64,000 nucleotides of DNA from Leuctra nigra (GCA_934045905.1 OW203762.1:26320345-26384344), one strand, 5' to 3'; counted from the stretch's first letter, positions 11,765-25,044 are shown. Numbers and translations are program-made. The notes: generated from the letters alone by a model not told the origin.

Positions 11765-12210
11765 CTGGGCAAAATAAAAAACGATTGTTGGACACATTTG
11801 AATGCCTTATTGTCAGGTTTCTTGACAATTCTCAATGATTTGTAATCATCATTGAATGAGAGATCACCTCACCTACTACTAGAGTGAGCCATAGACATTT
11901 TAGCCATTTTGCGTTGCACATTTTTGGATTGATGGAATCATGCTCTATCAATTGTCATTTGACTAATGTAGACACATACAGTTAGTATTGAAGTATTCTC
12001 TGACTCAGTGATAGAGATCACATAGAGTAAACTGGCTTCTGATAATGCGATCTTTATTTAAGTAAATCAGTTATTATGAGATAATTCTTTTGTTTTGCCG
12101 GGTGTACCTTGACCACTTGAAATAATTGATTCTGTTGTACCTATATAGAGTATATGAATATACGGCCATCGGTGCTCGCTTATCTACGCGTTACATTGGC
12201 GTTTTTCTCA
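11765..12210 (-). repeat. Dispersed repeat R3, copy 1
   Basis: 'ttgtcaggtttcttgacaat', a later 'tcacctactactagagt' and 'gggtgtacctt' recur at 47985-48297 and, in part, at 54175-54365. The right end (12165-12210) is the complement of the 'aacgc..tgtaacgcgt' head shared with the R4 family, so R3 and R4 share a terminus. Confidence 0.7.
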
Positions 12211-12277
12211 AGTTATATTTTATATTTAATACTTTAGGTTATCACAAAACATTGTTGTTTCAACAAACACGATTCGT

Positions 12278-12370
12278 TCAAATCCCTCAATTTGGTTCAA
12301 TTACATTGCAAACAAACGATATCTATTGGAAATGGCGTTGGGATCAATTGTTTTTATATCGATACCTGTA
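12278..12370. repeat. Dispersed repeat R2, copy 2
   Basis: Counterpart of 10300-10400, with 'aaatccctcaatttggttca' and 'atatctattggaaat'. The short open frame across it is not supported as a gene. Confidence 0.65.
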
Positions 12371-12429
12371 AAATTATTAAATGTATAACAATTATTATTC
12401 ACACAATCACGTATTGCTAGACCGTAGGT

Positions 12430-12870
12430 TCATTATCCCGCACCTTTAACATGGGAATCCCGTCCTTATTAATATACACACAGAAGTCATTTCAGTTATT
12501 TGATGTTTTTTCACTTTCCTGACAACATTTTCAAAATCTGAGTTCATATTCGAATTCAGCGAGAAAATTGGAGTAAACCACTCTAAAATTCAACGGTCTA
12601 CTTGCAAAAATGAGCGAGAAAGACCGATTTTAAAATTCATAAAATTGTTCAGATTAAAAGCCATAAGCCAAGCAACGTTCTAGCAACCCCGACCTTGCAA
12701 GTGAAGTCAACACAGAGAAAATAATTTTATTTGAACGATGATTACCGCTAATGAAAGCATTTCAGAGAAAAGTGTCTCAAACAAAAAAACACTCCCAATA
12801 GGCTACTGCATCGGGGAAAATATATATTTGACGAATCCTCCTCAAAACGAGGAGAGAAGAAACCTATGAC
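12430..12870. repeat. Direct repeat R5, copy 1
   Basis: 'ttcattatcccgcacc', 'catgggaatcccg', 'tttcagttatttgatgtttt', 'cactttcctgacaacatttt' and 'aggctactgcatcggggaaa' occur in the same order at 14355-14830. About 430 bp. No coding capacity. Confidence 0.8.
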
Positions 12871-14354
12871 TTCGAATGTAATTGATTCATATTGAGCATT
12901 ACACATTTTGTGTGTGAGTGCTCACGCACGATTTTGTTATTTATTCTTGATATGTACCTATATTGTAATTTATCTTTAGTCTTTCTTTTTAATGCGTTTT
13001 TAATTGTATCTGTGACTTTTTGCTCAAGCTGGCAGTGGGGCACATGTTGTTACGGGACTTCGCTCTATTCCTACTGCCAGTAAATGCATGTATGATATGT
13101 ATCCTATGTATGTATTATATCGTATATGAGTTCATGTGAACTCGAATTGATAATGAATTGAGCGTAACAAGGGGTGTGTGGCTGGGTAGTAGTATATTTA
13201 CAAGCTTACTGGTACACCTGCCAATTACTGGTGCATTTTCCCTAGTTAATTACAATTATGACTTTTCCACAGATACTATAGCTTCTTGACTTTGTTGAAT
13301 AGTTTGTTGAACCATTTTAATAAATGTAATTCATTTATTTGAAAACAAATAGACGTGCCCAACCCCCCTAAGAAATTACAGGGAGATAAATCAATGTGCC
13401 CCCCCCCCCCCCCGCCCATAATATAAGTATTCATTCATCATCAATATTAGTTATAATATTAGCCATTAGTCATTTATTATTCTCAATTTCAATTTATTAT
13501 TTTACTATACTGTGTCCTAGTGGCAGTCATGTCTGATGACAGTGTTTTGTTTATTAAATAAAAGTTTTCTCTCTTCTCAATCAAAAATTATAAGCCAAAA
13601 CGCATCGAAATGGTCCATATGAACTTCTGAAATTAATTTCTTTTGATTCTGGGGGGTTATCCCCCAAAACCCCACATTGAACTCAGACGTAAACGTTTTT
13701 CCCGAAAATAATGTATTTTCAGCTACTTTTGGGACATCTGACAACCAGGAGTGCCCCCCCCCCCCCCCCTCCCCCTACAAAAAATATACTTCCGGCGCAT
13801 CTGAGTATATTTATTCCAGCTATTATAAACGTATGCTCCTTATAGAACAAATTTACTATGATTTCATTTTATCTCAACATTTTTATATTAACAAATTTCC
13901 AATCTAGGCAAGAATCCTTAATTTACCATCATGCCAAACGTCATATTGACGCATTTTACACAAAACAAAATCATTGACAAGTGGTAAAATATTACAGCTA
14001 ATAAGATAGAAACATGGTACATGTTATTTTCGATTTTAGATAACTCTTACCATATTATATTTTCTCAATTATATTCCCTCAAATATCAAAGTATGGTATA
14101 CTAAAAAAATATAAAAAATTGCGGTTTTCTTGTAGTTTTTATGATAAAACTTTATTGTTGAATTGAATAAGGTGCTTGTCCGGTATAATCTCTGATTGCG
14201 TTCTTGTCCATACACAGCCACCGATTCATAAGGCATCTTAATTTAAAACACTGAAGTCTATAGCGTCTTGTGTAACACACAATTGTAATTATGACACAAT
14301 CACAATCTTATTATTGTAATGTAAATATGTTTCATTTGAATCACATGTCACAGC
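12871..14354. other. No gene; two poly-C runs
   Basis: Only short open frames. C-only runs lie near 13400-13413 and 13757-13772. A possible polyadenylation-like 'ttattaaataaaag' lies near 13550, but no coding exon precedes it. Confidence 0.5.
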
Positions 14355-14830
14355 ACGTAAGGTTCATTATTCAGTACCATTGACATGGGAATCCCGCCCT
14401 TATTAATATAATAACACACACAGTTGCCATTTCAGTTATTTGATGTTTATTTACTTTCCTCACAACATTTTCAAAATCTGAGTTCATATTCGAAATCAGC
14501 GACAAAATTGGAGTAAACCACTCTTAATTTCAACTGTCTACTTGCAAAAATGAGAGGGAAAGACCGATTTTAACATTCGTAAAATTGTTCAGATTTAATT
14601 CCATAGTAAAAACTTTAGAGCAACCTCGATCTTGCACGTGAAGTCAACGCAGAGAAAATAATTTTATTTGGACGATGATTACCGTTAATCCAAGCATTCT
14701 AGAGAAAAGTTTTTCAAACAAAAAACAGTCACAATAGGCTACTGCATCGGGGAAAAATATTGAATTTTACCAATGCTCTTCAAAGAGAGGAGAGAAAATA
14801 TCTTTAGACCTCGTATAATGGCAAAATTCA
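14355..14830. repeat. Direct repeat R5, copy 2
   Basis: Second copy of the 12430-12870 block in the same orientation, diverged by point changes and small indels. Confidence 0.8.
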
Positions 14831-15439
14831 TATTGATGATCGCACATCTGTGAACTCGAATTGTTTAATTGTATGTATCAATGAACATATTGTTTGTATT
14901 AGATAGAACCTAGAATATGTAATAAATATTTATTTGAAAGATGCGATTACCACAAAAACCATTGACCAATAGTTGTGCCTAAAGTAAGAGAAAACTCATT
15001 TACACGTACTGTAACTTCGTACTGATTAACCCCGAATCCCTGTTCATATTAACTGCTTATTTTGCTTAATTCTAACATAGATACATTCACTGAATGCATT
15101 CTTACACATATAAGTGTAAGTGTAACAAATCCTTAAAGGAATATAAATGTTCATTTAAGGATTTTGTTCATCACTTGTCAATTAAATGAAATCGATTAGG
15201 TACGAAACTAAATATTTTGATTGCATAGGAATATTAAACGTGATGTTAATCGGACATGTTATTAATTTAATGTTGATATACACATAATTTAATTTATTGA
15301 GTCATAAACAGTATTTTGCAATATGTCTGAAGCAGTGTGGGCATTATCTGTTAAAACTACTGAATAAAATAATTTAGATAACATACTGACGTTGCATCAA
15401 TCTCCTACAAAATGCATTATTTCTAAAATACTAGAAGTA
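14831..15439. other. No gene recognised
   Basis: AT-rich, no open frame of note and no repeat that I can match inside the window. Confidence 0.5.
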
Positions 15440-15985
15440 TTTAAGGTGATAATAGCGCTCGGCCGTTTTAGAAAATTGAGAGAGAAAAATTGTTTCATAA
15501 GTGGGTGTAACTTTGATGGGATGTTCACATGATCAGTCTGATTATTTGAAGGTAGCACCATTTAATTTTTGCTTCTTGCATTGTTAATTAGGCGCCGGTT
15601 ATTCAACAAAACCGCTCAAAACTTTGAAATTTCCGATACGATTGGAGACCATACCCGTGAACCAATTAATCTCATATTTTAATCATTATGAGATAAAAGA
15701 TAAACGTTATTACTAGGCACATTTTTCAAATTATATTTCATACGGCACCCATTGAGACAAAAAAATATACAATTTTTAACCAAAATACGATAATTATTAC
15801 TAATTACCTATAAAGAAGAAAAAATTTAAAATGTACCAAGGGATAACCCTAAACTTGTGTTTCATCTAATCATGGTTAAAATTTCATATTATTTCGTCAA
15901 CCCATTTTGTCTTCAACTGTATCCAAAAAAGGGCCTGCAAAACGCGGTAAAATCGCTCGCGCTTGCCCCACCAAAATAACCACCG
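15440..15985 (-). mobile_element. Fold-back element R6, copy 1 (reverse orientation)
   Basis: Matches 60660-61190 in the opposite orientation, including 'gatacgattggagacc', 'aaatatataccc'-type spacing, 'ggataaccctaaacttgt' and 'cgctcgcgctt'. It contains an internal inverted pair, so the transcript would fold back. Outer ends of both copies include 'ttaaggtgat'. No coding capacity. Confidence 0.7.
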
Positions 15986-16061
15986 ACAACTGCAATAATA
16001 TAGGGCCAAACATTTAGTAAATGGTGTTTTGAAATTTTGCAAAACACATTTAATGTTAACG

Positions 16062-16345
16062 TCATGGTTGTGTTAGCTATTATAATGACCTCGATTTTTC
16101 TCCAGCATTCACATTGTGTGTTTGAGATAGAACATTGCAGGGAGCTCGGATAGATATTAGAGATGCACATGGTTGTGTTTGCTATTATAATGACCTCGAT
16201 TTTTCTCCAGCATTCACATTGTGTGTTTGAGATAGAACATTGCAGGGAGCTCGGATAGATATTAGAGATGCACATGGTTGTGTTTGCTATTATAATGACC
16301 TCGGTTTTTCTCTAGCATTCACATTGTGTGTTTGAGGGAGCTTGA
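16062..16345 (-). repeat. Inverted copy of the 104-bp satellite, about 2.7 units
   Basis: The complement of the 7.7-8.5 kb unit: 'tggttgtgttwgctattata', 'tctccagcattcacattgtg', 'agggagctcggatagatatt'. Two full units (starts near 16062 and 16168) and a partial one. The 120-residue minus frame here is repeat-derived. Confidence 0.92.
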
Positions 16346-17186
16346 TGGCACAAGACAATCTAGCAAATCAATTTCATCGGAGGTTTCAATTTTCTTTACA
16401 AAAGTACTCATAGTATTCCAAACAAATTGGTTAATATTATAGAAACACCAATATATTTATTAAGTTTGAATTTGGTATCTTAAAGCAATTTGTTTTGTAG
16501 TAACGTTGTAAAGTTATTCTTTAACTCTTTATAATAGATGGCATGCTATTTTGGGTTAAATAAAAACATTACACAGATTTAGGAATAATTTTTCTTTGTG
16601 AACAATTTTACATTTCACCAAGAGAAGAGTAATTTGTTGTGCTTTGTAGAGTACTACATTGTTGTAAGTAAATTACTGATTTAAAACTTATTATAAAATA
16701 TCGTAAATATAATATATATTTATATATTTTTAGCATGTATACACATACCACAGTATATTAGTAATAACAATAGAACATTATTAATAAATAATAATCCATA
16801 AATAAATTTGATGAACTCGCATTGTACTGGAGGTACAATATTTTTGAATGAAATAGTGTGTATTTCAAATATTTGAATGCTTGCATTTCATTGGTTAATG
16901 AATTAATACGACGACCTCGAATAATGCAGCCAACTCGCGAGCTGTGTGTGTGTGAAAACTATTTGAGCGCCGCCCTGGCGGTAACACACCTGAACTAAGA
17001 AAACATATCTTAGTACCATCCGAGATCATAGCTGAAACTCGGCAGGAAGCCTATTTCTGACTCCTAGATAGGCCTCCCAATGCTAAATAATTCGAGATCA
17101 TGGGTCGAGACCTCGGATTGAAAAATGACCTCACATTCCTGTTGTGTATTCACCCCCATGATCTCGGATAGGTGGCAAAACTAACG
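16346..17186. other. No gene; clustered CCGAGATCAT-like motifs
   Basis: AT-rich to about 16900. From 17015 to 17175 there are several copies of 'gagatcat' and its complement close to 'tccgag' / 'ctcggat', the same words found in the 104-bp satellite. Probably a decayed relative of the repeat cluster. Confidence 0.4.
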
Positions 17187-17212
17187 CACACACACACACA
17201 CACACACACACA
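17187..17212. repeat. (CA)n microsatellite
   Basis: Uninterrupted CA dinucleotides next to 'ctcggataggtggc'. A similar arrangement (CA repeat next to 'cctatccgag') is found at 7022-7110. Confidence 0.9.
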
Positions 17213-19007
17213 GAGATCCGAATGGAAAAGTTCGCTCCCCTCGTTTAAAAGCTAAATCAGTGGTGAATTTAGACTTCCACTAGAGAATGCAATCAGCAAC
17301 TATTCAAACCGGTAAGACATTATGCGATTCTTACTTATCTGGTGCTCTTTGGGCTTTTGAAGGCATGGTGTGTATCCAGGGAGAAATTTGGGAGAAACAT
17401 TGTTGTGGTAGATTACACACTTGACCAATAGGTTATTGATCACTTTAATCATTGTGTGCTTTGAAAATTGAACTGTAGTCTACATTTGATTCATGATTGC
17501 AAAGTATGGAAACGTTTAATTACAACCTGTTTAAATTTATTTATTTATTTAAATCTAATTAAATTATTTTATTTAAAGCTTTATCAAAGGGATGTTACAA
17601 ATTTTCTTAATCATTGAAATTAGTGAAGTATTGTAATTTGCTCTTCAAGATTGTTATATTTTGTTTGTATACTTTATTATAATTTACAATATTGTCAATC
17701 CTATTTAAATGTTTTTTTTAATAATTTAATATTTTTCGGTTCTGCCACGTTTATTAAAAGATAAATATATAAAAATCTAAAAAATACAGCAAAAAATATA
17801 ACAAATATTGAATATTGTATTTATCCTTTCAATAAGCGTAGCATAACCGAATAAAATTGAATTTATAATTATGGGCTACGAAAGCACTAAGGATTACATG
17901 TATTTTTAAATGTACCTATAGTGACGATGCCAATATGTATATTGATAAGTCAACGGGAAACAATAAATACAAATAGGTACAAATAAAATAGAAAAAGAGA
18001 TAATCTGTAAATGAAGGTACAGGTAATTCCTGCAATATTTAATGCATTTCGGCAGTAAGCTGCCGGGCCTTCATCCGATAAGCCTCTCCCGAACCGTCAT
18101 GGGAGTTGAACTCATTTCCAGGAAGGCTTTAGCGAATAGTCGATAAACTTTTGTTATAGTCTCTATAATTCAGAGGATTATGGAACAAAAAACTCAATTT
18201 CATTTCTTTTAACAGAGAATGCGATCAATGTCAAAGTTATAAAATAATCAAGTTGACATTTTATGCGCAGTGCATAACGTGAAATAACGAAGTTTTTATT
18301 AAGTAAACTTACCAAAATTATATTTACAAAAACTCTTTATCACTAATTTCTAATGAATCAACCATAATTAATAATAATTTAAATTTTAAATGTAAATATT
18401 ATCGTCTCTCGACAATATAAGGTATCAATTTTTAAACCAAACACTCCGTAGAAATTTGAAATTCGAAATAAAACCTTAGGATGAAAATATTTTTGTTCTC
18501 GACATTAAAAATAGATAGAGAGCGTGATTATGGAAATGTGTCAAGTGACAAGTCACGGCGAATGATTATTGATTACAGAGATGATTGCGTTTGATGTTGT
18601 CAGGGACAGGGACAGGGACAGGGACAGGGTAGGAGGTAAAGTGGAAGTGTGGAACCGGAGTTCTGTAATTGCATTGCCCCGGAGCAATTATTGGGGAATC
18701 ACAGGCAACCACAATCACGATAAACCTGAACTAGAACCAGAGTACACCGAATATGTACAAATGACAATTTAGCAAAACTTACGAATTCATTGTGTTGAAA
18801 TGTATAACGGTACAATAATGTTCGTTGTGAATTATTATAGTTTCAATCAATTTTCGATAGATCTTTTTCAAGTGTGCACCGTATTTATGGCATGCAGTCT
18901 CTTCCTTCCATTCTGCTGCACTTTCATCCATGACCATGGGAAAAGTGCAGTTCTTGACACTTCCCAAAGTACACCAACAAGACAAATCAAACTGCTTTTA
19001 CAAACCA
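17213..19007. other. No gene; GACAGG microsatellite at 18599-18629
   Basis: Very AT-rich from 17520 to 18050. A hexamer repeat (gacagg, five copies) lies at 18599-18629. Short open frames at 18569-19093 show no family signature. Confidence 0.5.
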
Positions 19008-19898
19008 TTATAGGCGAGGAAAGTAGAGGCGATATTTCAAAATTTGCTTCCACTTTGATATATCAAGCTGAATTTTTTACCATGTGTCAATAACAGTACA
19101 AAGGTCATATATGCCAAAGTGCACCAAAATATTCTTGTCGGAACAACCCCAAAAAAATTATGGAACCCCAAAATTTTAGTGAGTCGCCAAATGGTGATAG
19201 TTGTTTAGTTATGGTCTTAAAGATAACTACAAAGCATAATAAAATTTCGAAAAAAATTACAGGGGTGCACAAATATGTGGTTTACACTATTAAGTTCTAA
19301 AATTAACATTTTTGTCGTATTATATAGTCATTACTTGCAAAAAATGGCACCCCAAACGCTTAAGTTGACCCATTGTCCGCGCGTCGATTGTTGCTGTGAC
19401 CATAATTATGAACAGAAAAAGCTCCAACTAGTTGCAATCGATAGATCTGTTCATTGGCTACAAGGAAAAGAATATAAACCCACCAAAACGTAAACTTCGT
19501 CGCATTGATTTTGCAAAAAACGCCGAGCGCATGTTTTCCCGTCAAATTCTGAAAATGGACATAATACCATAATATTGCAGAATATGATTACATAGAACAC
19601 AAATATAATTAAGATTAACTTATATTCACCTTAAGGGGTTGTAAAAAAATTGTTTAAGTAAGTACCTACCCCTAAAGGCGTATTTTTGTTTTTTTAATAC
19701 ATTTCTCAATGAAACTCCACATTTTAATATCTAATTCAATAAAGTTACCTAAAATAATGTTTCTAGGTCAAATTGGGCTATATCAATTAAAACATACCCT
19801 AAAAATATCAATACAAACAATTTTAGATGTTTCCAGAGGTTCTAGCTTGTGTTTTGCGCGTGGTGTTTTGCTCAACGCTGGGGCTCGCGCTGGGGTAG
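19008..19898 (+). repeat. Left long terminal inverted repeat
   Basis: Pairs with 22033-22932. The short open frames inside it (19275-19493, 19709-19909) are mirrored in the other arm and are not taken as genes. Confidence 0.85.
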
Positions 19899-20589
19899 TG
19901 ATGATTTGATGAGCCATCTGTGAAGTTTACTGTCTGTTTCATCATCGAACATCACTAACATGACACTGATTGTATGGTCTCATACGTAGATCCAATAAAT
20001 GATTATGTAATGTTAATAAATGAGAAATTTGTCAGCACTGGCAATTTCATTTTGTCCAGCTCCAGGCAACTTATTATCTTCATGTTCTACAGAAATCATT
20101 CGCAATATCTATACAAAACAATAATGTGTAATCTGCCACTAATCAGAGTTGTTGTATGAATGTAAATGAAGTGTGGCAAGGGCTTATAAAGTCTACAAAT
20201 ACATCAGGATCAGAAGTATCTGAAAGAGATCATAATATTTTAATATTTTTCCGCTTTCAAATGGCAATAAAATGTTAGGACTACCAAACGTTTATTACCT
20301 TCTTGACAGTTTAAATTACTCACTAGCAAGCAACAGATGCCCGGCTCGAGCCTTTACGTGAATTAACAAAAAATAATGCCCTTGGGTCCAGGGATGGCAA
20401 CTCTTCCTGTTCAAAGTGTATTCGTTTGTTATATCGACAGTTATTTTCTATAGCATTTTCTATACACACACTGTCATGAACGTAAGTTACAACACTGTCA
20501 ACCTGGAATAGGTACGATTGATTATAATTTTCGTTTATAAATTTAATAAGTACATATATAAAAATATAATATAGAATGCAATAATTGCA

Positions 20590-21810
20590 TTCTATTGTGA
20601 ATCATCTTAGATAATGTCGTCTGGTGAATGGTGTCATCTTAGATATTATTATTGTAGCTGGCCTATCGAGTGAAAATTTGCCACGATCTAAATACACATT
20701 ATTTGCGAATGTCACCGCCTGAATGTTTTGTACTGTGACGATCACACAATCACTGAAAATGCCTTCATAATTATAATAAACACGTGCATGCAAGCAAGCA
20801 TGTCAAGACAGAACGTCAAAACCTTCCATTTAGATTTCCCAATATGCCCCCAAATATATACTCATCTATAAGGAGGCACCATGTTGCTATCAAAATAAAA
20901 ACCACAAGACAACTTTAAAGACAATGCAATAATGTGTCCCAATCTTAACGCATTGCTTGAGATACCTCCAAACGTTTTGATTGAAACCTGCATTGATTTA
21001 TCTTTGGCGAGGATAAGTGACTTTTGTAAGTTGCCAACCGGCTTCATACCTATTAACATGGGATCTAGAAGGCAACTTAATGTAAAGAGGAGACTCATTT
21101 TCACATGCCAGGTTGGAATCAAAAACCCCATTTGCAGTAGAGATCAGACGCAATAGTCAAATAGAAGCTTACATTTAAAATAGATTTATCTACAGAAAAC
21201 ATGCGACATCATAGGCAATATTACCAGGCGTATTGGACGGCGAAAAATCAATGCAGCTAATAAAGACAGAGACAATTTAAAATTTGATAGAGAAGACTGT
21301 TTAATTTTTATAATTTAAGAGCCAACGGTTATGAAAATGTATTTTTGTTCCACAACTGTGAGAGAAATACGTACAATATTTAAATTTTAAATCAAGACGG
21401 TGCCGAATCAATCGTTGCAGAACAATGATGAGAACTCATGAGATATAGGTACACTTCTATTTGCATCTTCCGTTATATTACGATTGTCCAACGTAATCGA
21501 AAAGCTAAAAGACATTCTGATCATGTAAGAGTAGTATCAATTATGTGCTTATCAATATCGCATTTCCATAGCGACTAATGAAGCCCATCAATGGATGATT
21601 GCGTGAATAGAACGTTGTGTCGGGATTGTAGAATCTCCGATATTTGCCGATGGTGTCATCTTCATTAGTCATATCGCGGACTTTATACACAATGCAACAA
21701 ATTGTCAGTGTAACTTCAACAGGGATGGACAATTGGGCACCCCTGATGTTCATTCCACTCCATGGGCACACAGACGTTTCCCCTGTACAAGCAATAGTCA
21801 TAATTCATGC
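20590..21810 (-). other. Interior open frames of the long-TIR element, unrecognised
   Basis: Three minus-strand open stretches (20602-20793, 20862-21131, 21541-21801; 63, 89 and 86 residues) lie in the unique interior. The 86-residue one contains CTGETSVCPWSG and RRFYNPDTTFYSRNHPL. None matches a transposase or capsid motif that I know. They could be remnants of a captured or decayed gene, or chance; separating stops and the absence of clear splice sites weaken the case. Confidence 0.2.
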
Positions 21811-22032
21811 AGGTGTAATTTAAAATATTATTTTGTAACATTATGTTATTGTAACACCATTTACAGTTTCACGGATAAAAACGTGAATAAAACGCTAGAA
21901 ATGACTACAAAATAAGTGTGACAAAGTTTAAGTCTCAGGCAACAGGAGCAGATGTTAACTGATAGCGTTAATTGACAATGGATGATCTATGACATAAATC
22001 ACAACCAGAACATTTGGCAAACGACTCAACTA

Positions 22033-22932
22033 CCCCAGCGCGAGCCCCAGCGTTTAGCAAAACACCACGCGGAAAACACAAGCTAGAACCTCTGGAAACA
22101 TCTAAAATTGTTTGTATTGACATTTTTAGGGAATGTTTTAATTGATATAGCCCAATTTGACCTAGAAACATTATTTTAGGTAACTTTATTGAATTAGATA
22201 TTAAAATGTGGAGTTTCATTGAGAAATGTATTAAAAAAACAAAAATACGCCTTTAGGGGTAGGTACTTACTTAAACAATTTTTTTACAACCCCTTAAGGT
22301 GAATATAAGTTAATCTTAATTATATTTGTGTTCTATGTAATCATATTCTGCAATATTATGGCATTATTTCCATTTTCAGAATTTGGCGGGAAAACATGCG
22401 CTCGGCGTTTTTTGCAAAATCAATGCGACGAAGTTTACGTTTTGGTGGGTTTATATTTTTTTCCTTGTAGCCAATGAACAGATCTATCGATTGCAACTAG
22501 TTGGAGCTTTTTCTGTTCATAATTATGGTCACAGCAACAATCGACGCGCGGACAATGGGTCAACTTAAGCGTTTGGGGTGCCATTTTTTGCAAGTAATGA
22601 CTATATAATACGACAAAAATGTTAATTTTAGAACTTAATAGTGTAAACCACATATTTGTGCACCCCTGTGATTTTTTTCGAAATTTTATTATGCTTTGTA
22701 GTTATCTTTAAGACCATAACTAAACAACTATCACCATTTGGAGACTCACTACAATTTTAGGGTTCCATAATTTTTTTGGGGTTGTTCCGACAAGAATATT
22801 TTGGTGCACTTTGGCATATATGACCTTTGCACTGTTATTGACACATGGTAAAAAATTCAGCTTGATATACCAAAGTGGAAGCAAACTTCTTTATTTGACG
22901 AGATAGAGCTCTGTTTTTCCTCGCCTATTACA
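22033..22932 (-). repeat. Right long terminal inverted repeat
   Basis: Reverse complement of 19008-19898, with scattered substitutions (for example gtgatttttttcg against aaaaaaattacag at the matching place). Confidence 0.85.
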
Positions 22933-24323
22933 GTAGTTCTGGCCCCGCAGTGCAATTTAAATAAGCAAACGGAATCAAACGGAATCAAACAAGCTCTAAA
23001 TTGTTGCCATGCATGGCTTTTTGAAATGAATGGGATGTCAGACTGCTAGTGAGGGGGGTGGGGGGGTAGACCCTCCAACCATTATTCTATGCTCCAACCC
23101 TGGTTGGAGGCCTGGCCTCCAAGCCTGGTGACTGTGATTGTTTTACATTTCTAATTTTTTAATAGTTTTATTACTTTATGGTTTTATGAAGATACCTTCA
23201 TATCAATATTGCAGTATCAAACAATAAACAAATAAAAACGCGTAAAAACCAACAACCTTCCAGAGCGTTCACTTTATTCACATCAGATCACAGTATTGCT
23301 GCATCAACTAACCTTTTTGTGCTGACTGCTGCAGAGCTCCAATATCGGCAAAATCTTCAATCAACTTGAAATCCAAATCTCAGATCAGACCAACGTATTT
23401 TCTCGATTCTTAACTGGCGGAGATTATAATCAGTACATTGACTGATATCTCTCGCTCCAGTAGTTCCACCTTTGAACTGGATCAATTCGAATGGAAACTT
23501 CGACATTATAGAACGCATCGGCAAACTGTTTGATCAATTAAACCCTGCATTAGTCTGCAATTACGATTCTACTTCGTTAAACTCTCCATCAAAGTCTCTT
23601 CACTGCTGTTCTAGTTCACTTTGAAAGCGTTATTAGAGGTGGAAACATAACCTAGCCCAACTCTATGGAATCATAACCTAACTTTGCATACAAATATATA
23701 CTCCAGTGTATTTACTGAAAAAATTGGTACAACTTCAAACTAATTGTTTATAAAAGAAATTAACGTTATTATTATTACTTATTATTAAGGTCCACCTACG
23801 TATAGCATGAACGAAAGTTTACCAAATGTTGGGCCGCCATTTTGTTTTTATCAAGAATTTTGTCAAAATCCATTTTATTTCTTAACTTAAAAATTTGAAA
23901 AACATATTTTACTTTCAATACTTTTATATTTTTTGCAATGTTTTGTGCCACACAAAAAATTTAGCTTGATCGCATACATTGTTATACAATATATTTCCAT
24001 TTTTATAAATAACCTCAATTTTATTAAAAACTGCTCTAGACGAATCGTTATTTGAGTTAACGATTTCATTTGCACTGAAATATTCCGCACATGATAAATT
24101 GCCGAAATCGGCTTTTTATAATAAATTTCCCTCCAACATTGTCGACTTACAATGCTAAAAATGTTGATTTTCCATTCAATTAGAGATTTAAAGCACAAAC
24201 TTATTAAAAATAAGAATAATTAAATTACTATTTTATACGTTGGTTAACCAACAAAAAAAAACTATGAACAGTTTTGAGCCGCCATTTTGTTTTTACAGAA
24301 ATTTTCTAGAAGAACTAGGAAAA
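22933..24323. other. No gene recognised
   Basis: Contains a 10-bp tandem duplication 'ggaatcaaac' (22971-22990), a G run at about 23055, and two copies of 'gccgccattttgttttta' at about 23831 and 24281. The 103-residue minus open frame at 23887-24198 is AT-driven and unsupported. Confidence 0.45.
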
Positions 24324-24664
24324 CTAGGAAAACGCTCAGTGTAACGCGTTGATGAGCGAGCACCGACACGCGCAACATCTTCAACCCAACACGATCCACT
24401 CAGTCACAACTGCTACATTATTTCTGATTTTAATTGAATCTTTCAAATTTCCACACACTCTGGAATAATTTGGAAAGTATTTGGAGAGATTGGGCTGAAA
24501 ATGTATAAAATATTTATATAAGATAATTTTTGTCTTGATCACCCGGCAATATTAATGTTTTGATTTTCGACTTATTTTGTCTCCAGGGACACAAAAAAAC
24601 AAACACAAAACAGATGTCCGTGCCACAAGAGCAAAACGAGACGCTAGCGTCGCTTGCTCAAATT
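24324..24664 (+). mobile_element. Repeat family R4, copy 1
   Basis: Starts with the family head ctaggaaaacgctcagtgta followed by 'acgcgttgatgagcgagcac', and ends near 'cgtcgcttgctcaaatta'. The internal line 'gattgggctgaaaatgt' recurs in the copies at 31.2 and 47.1 kb. Non-coding; superfamily unassigned. Confidence 0.75.
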
Positions 24665-25044
24665 ATTCCTTGCAATTGCAAGTCAATTCCAAGATATTTC
24701 TCTCCAAAAGTTATACTAAATAATTTGCCTGTCTTCGATTAATTTTCTCACTATAAGAAACAAAAATATTTAGGTTTCTGGGTTGAGATATGGGTAGTTA
24801 AATAATACATGACTTGTAAATTGTGTTTAAAAATTATGTAAAGATTGAGTTTATTTAACAGTGTTTTTATACATTTTGTGAAATACAATAAAAGTCAATG
24901 AAGGAGACTATTTTGAATATAGTACGATTGATTACCTATCTTATTGTGATTTTTAACATATTTCCAAGAAAACAACTATATATTAACATGTTCAGGTGTT
25001 TACAAGATTCAAGAAGGAAAATATTTTAATCATTTCAACTATAA

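Larger units (their letters stand above)
19008..22932. mobile_element. 3.9-kb element with roughly 0.9-kb terminal inverted repeats
   Basis: Sequence from 19008 to 19898 reappears in reverse complement at 22033-22932 with high identity across the whole length. Landmarks are 'taggcgagg' at the outer end, 'ccatgtgtcaataacagt', 'ggcatatatg', 'gcgcgtcgattgttgctgtg' and 'gctggggctcgcgctggggt' at the inner end. The interior of about 2.1 kb has only short open frames and no recognisable transposase. Long-TIR organisation fits MULE or fold-back type elements. I could not establish a target duplication, so the exact ends and superfamily remain open. Confidence 0.8.

Noticed and set aside
19008..22932. 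Long-TIR element as an integrated densovirus-like genome
   Set aside because: No capsid or replication protein motif in the interior. The inverted ends alone do not support it.
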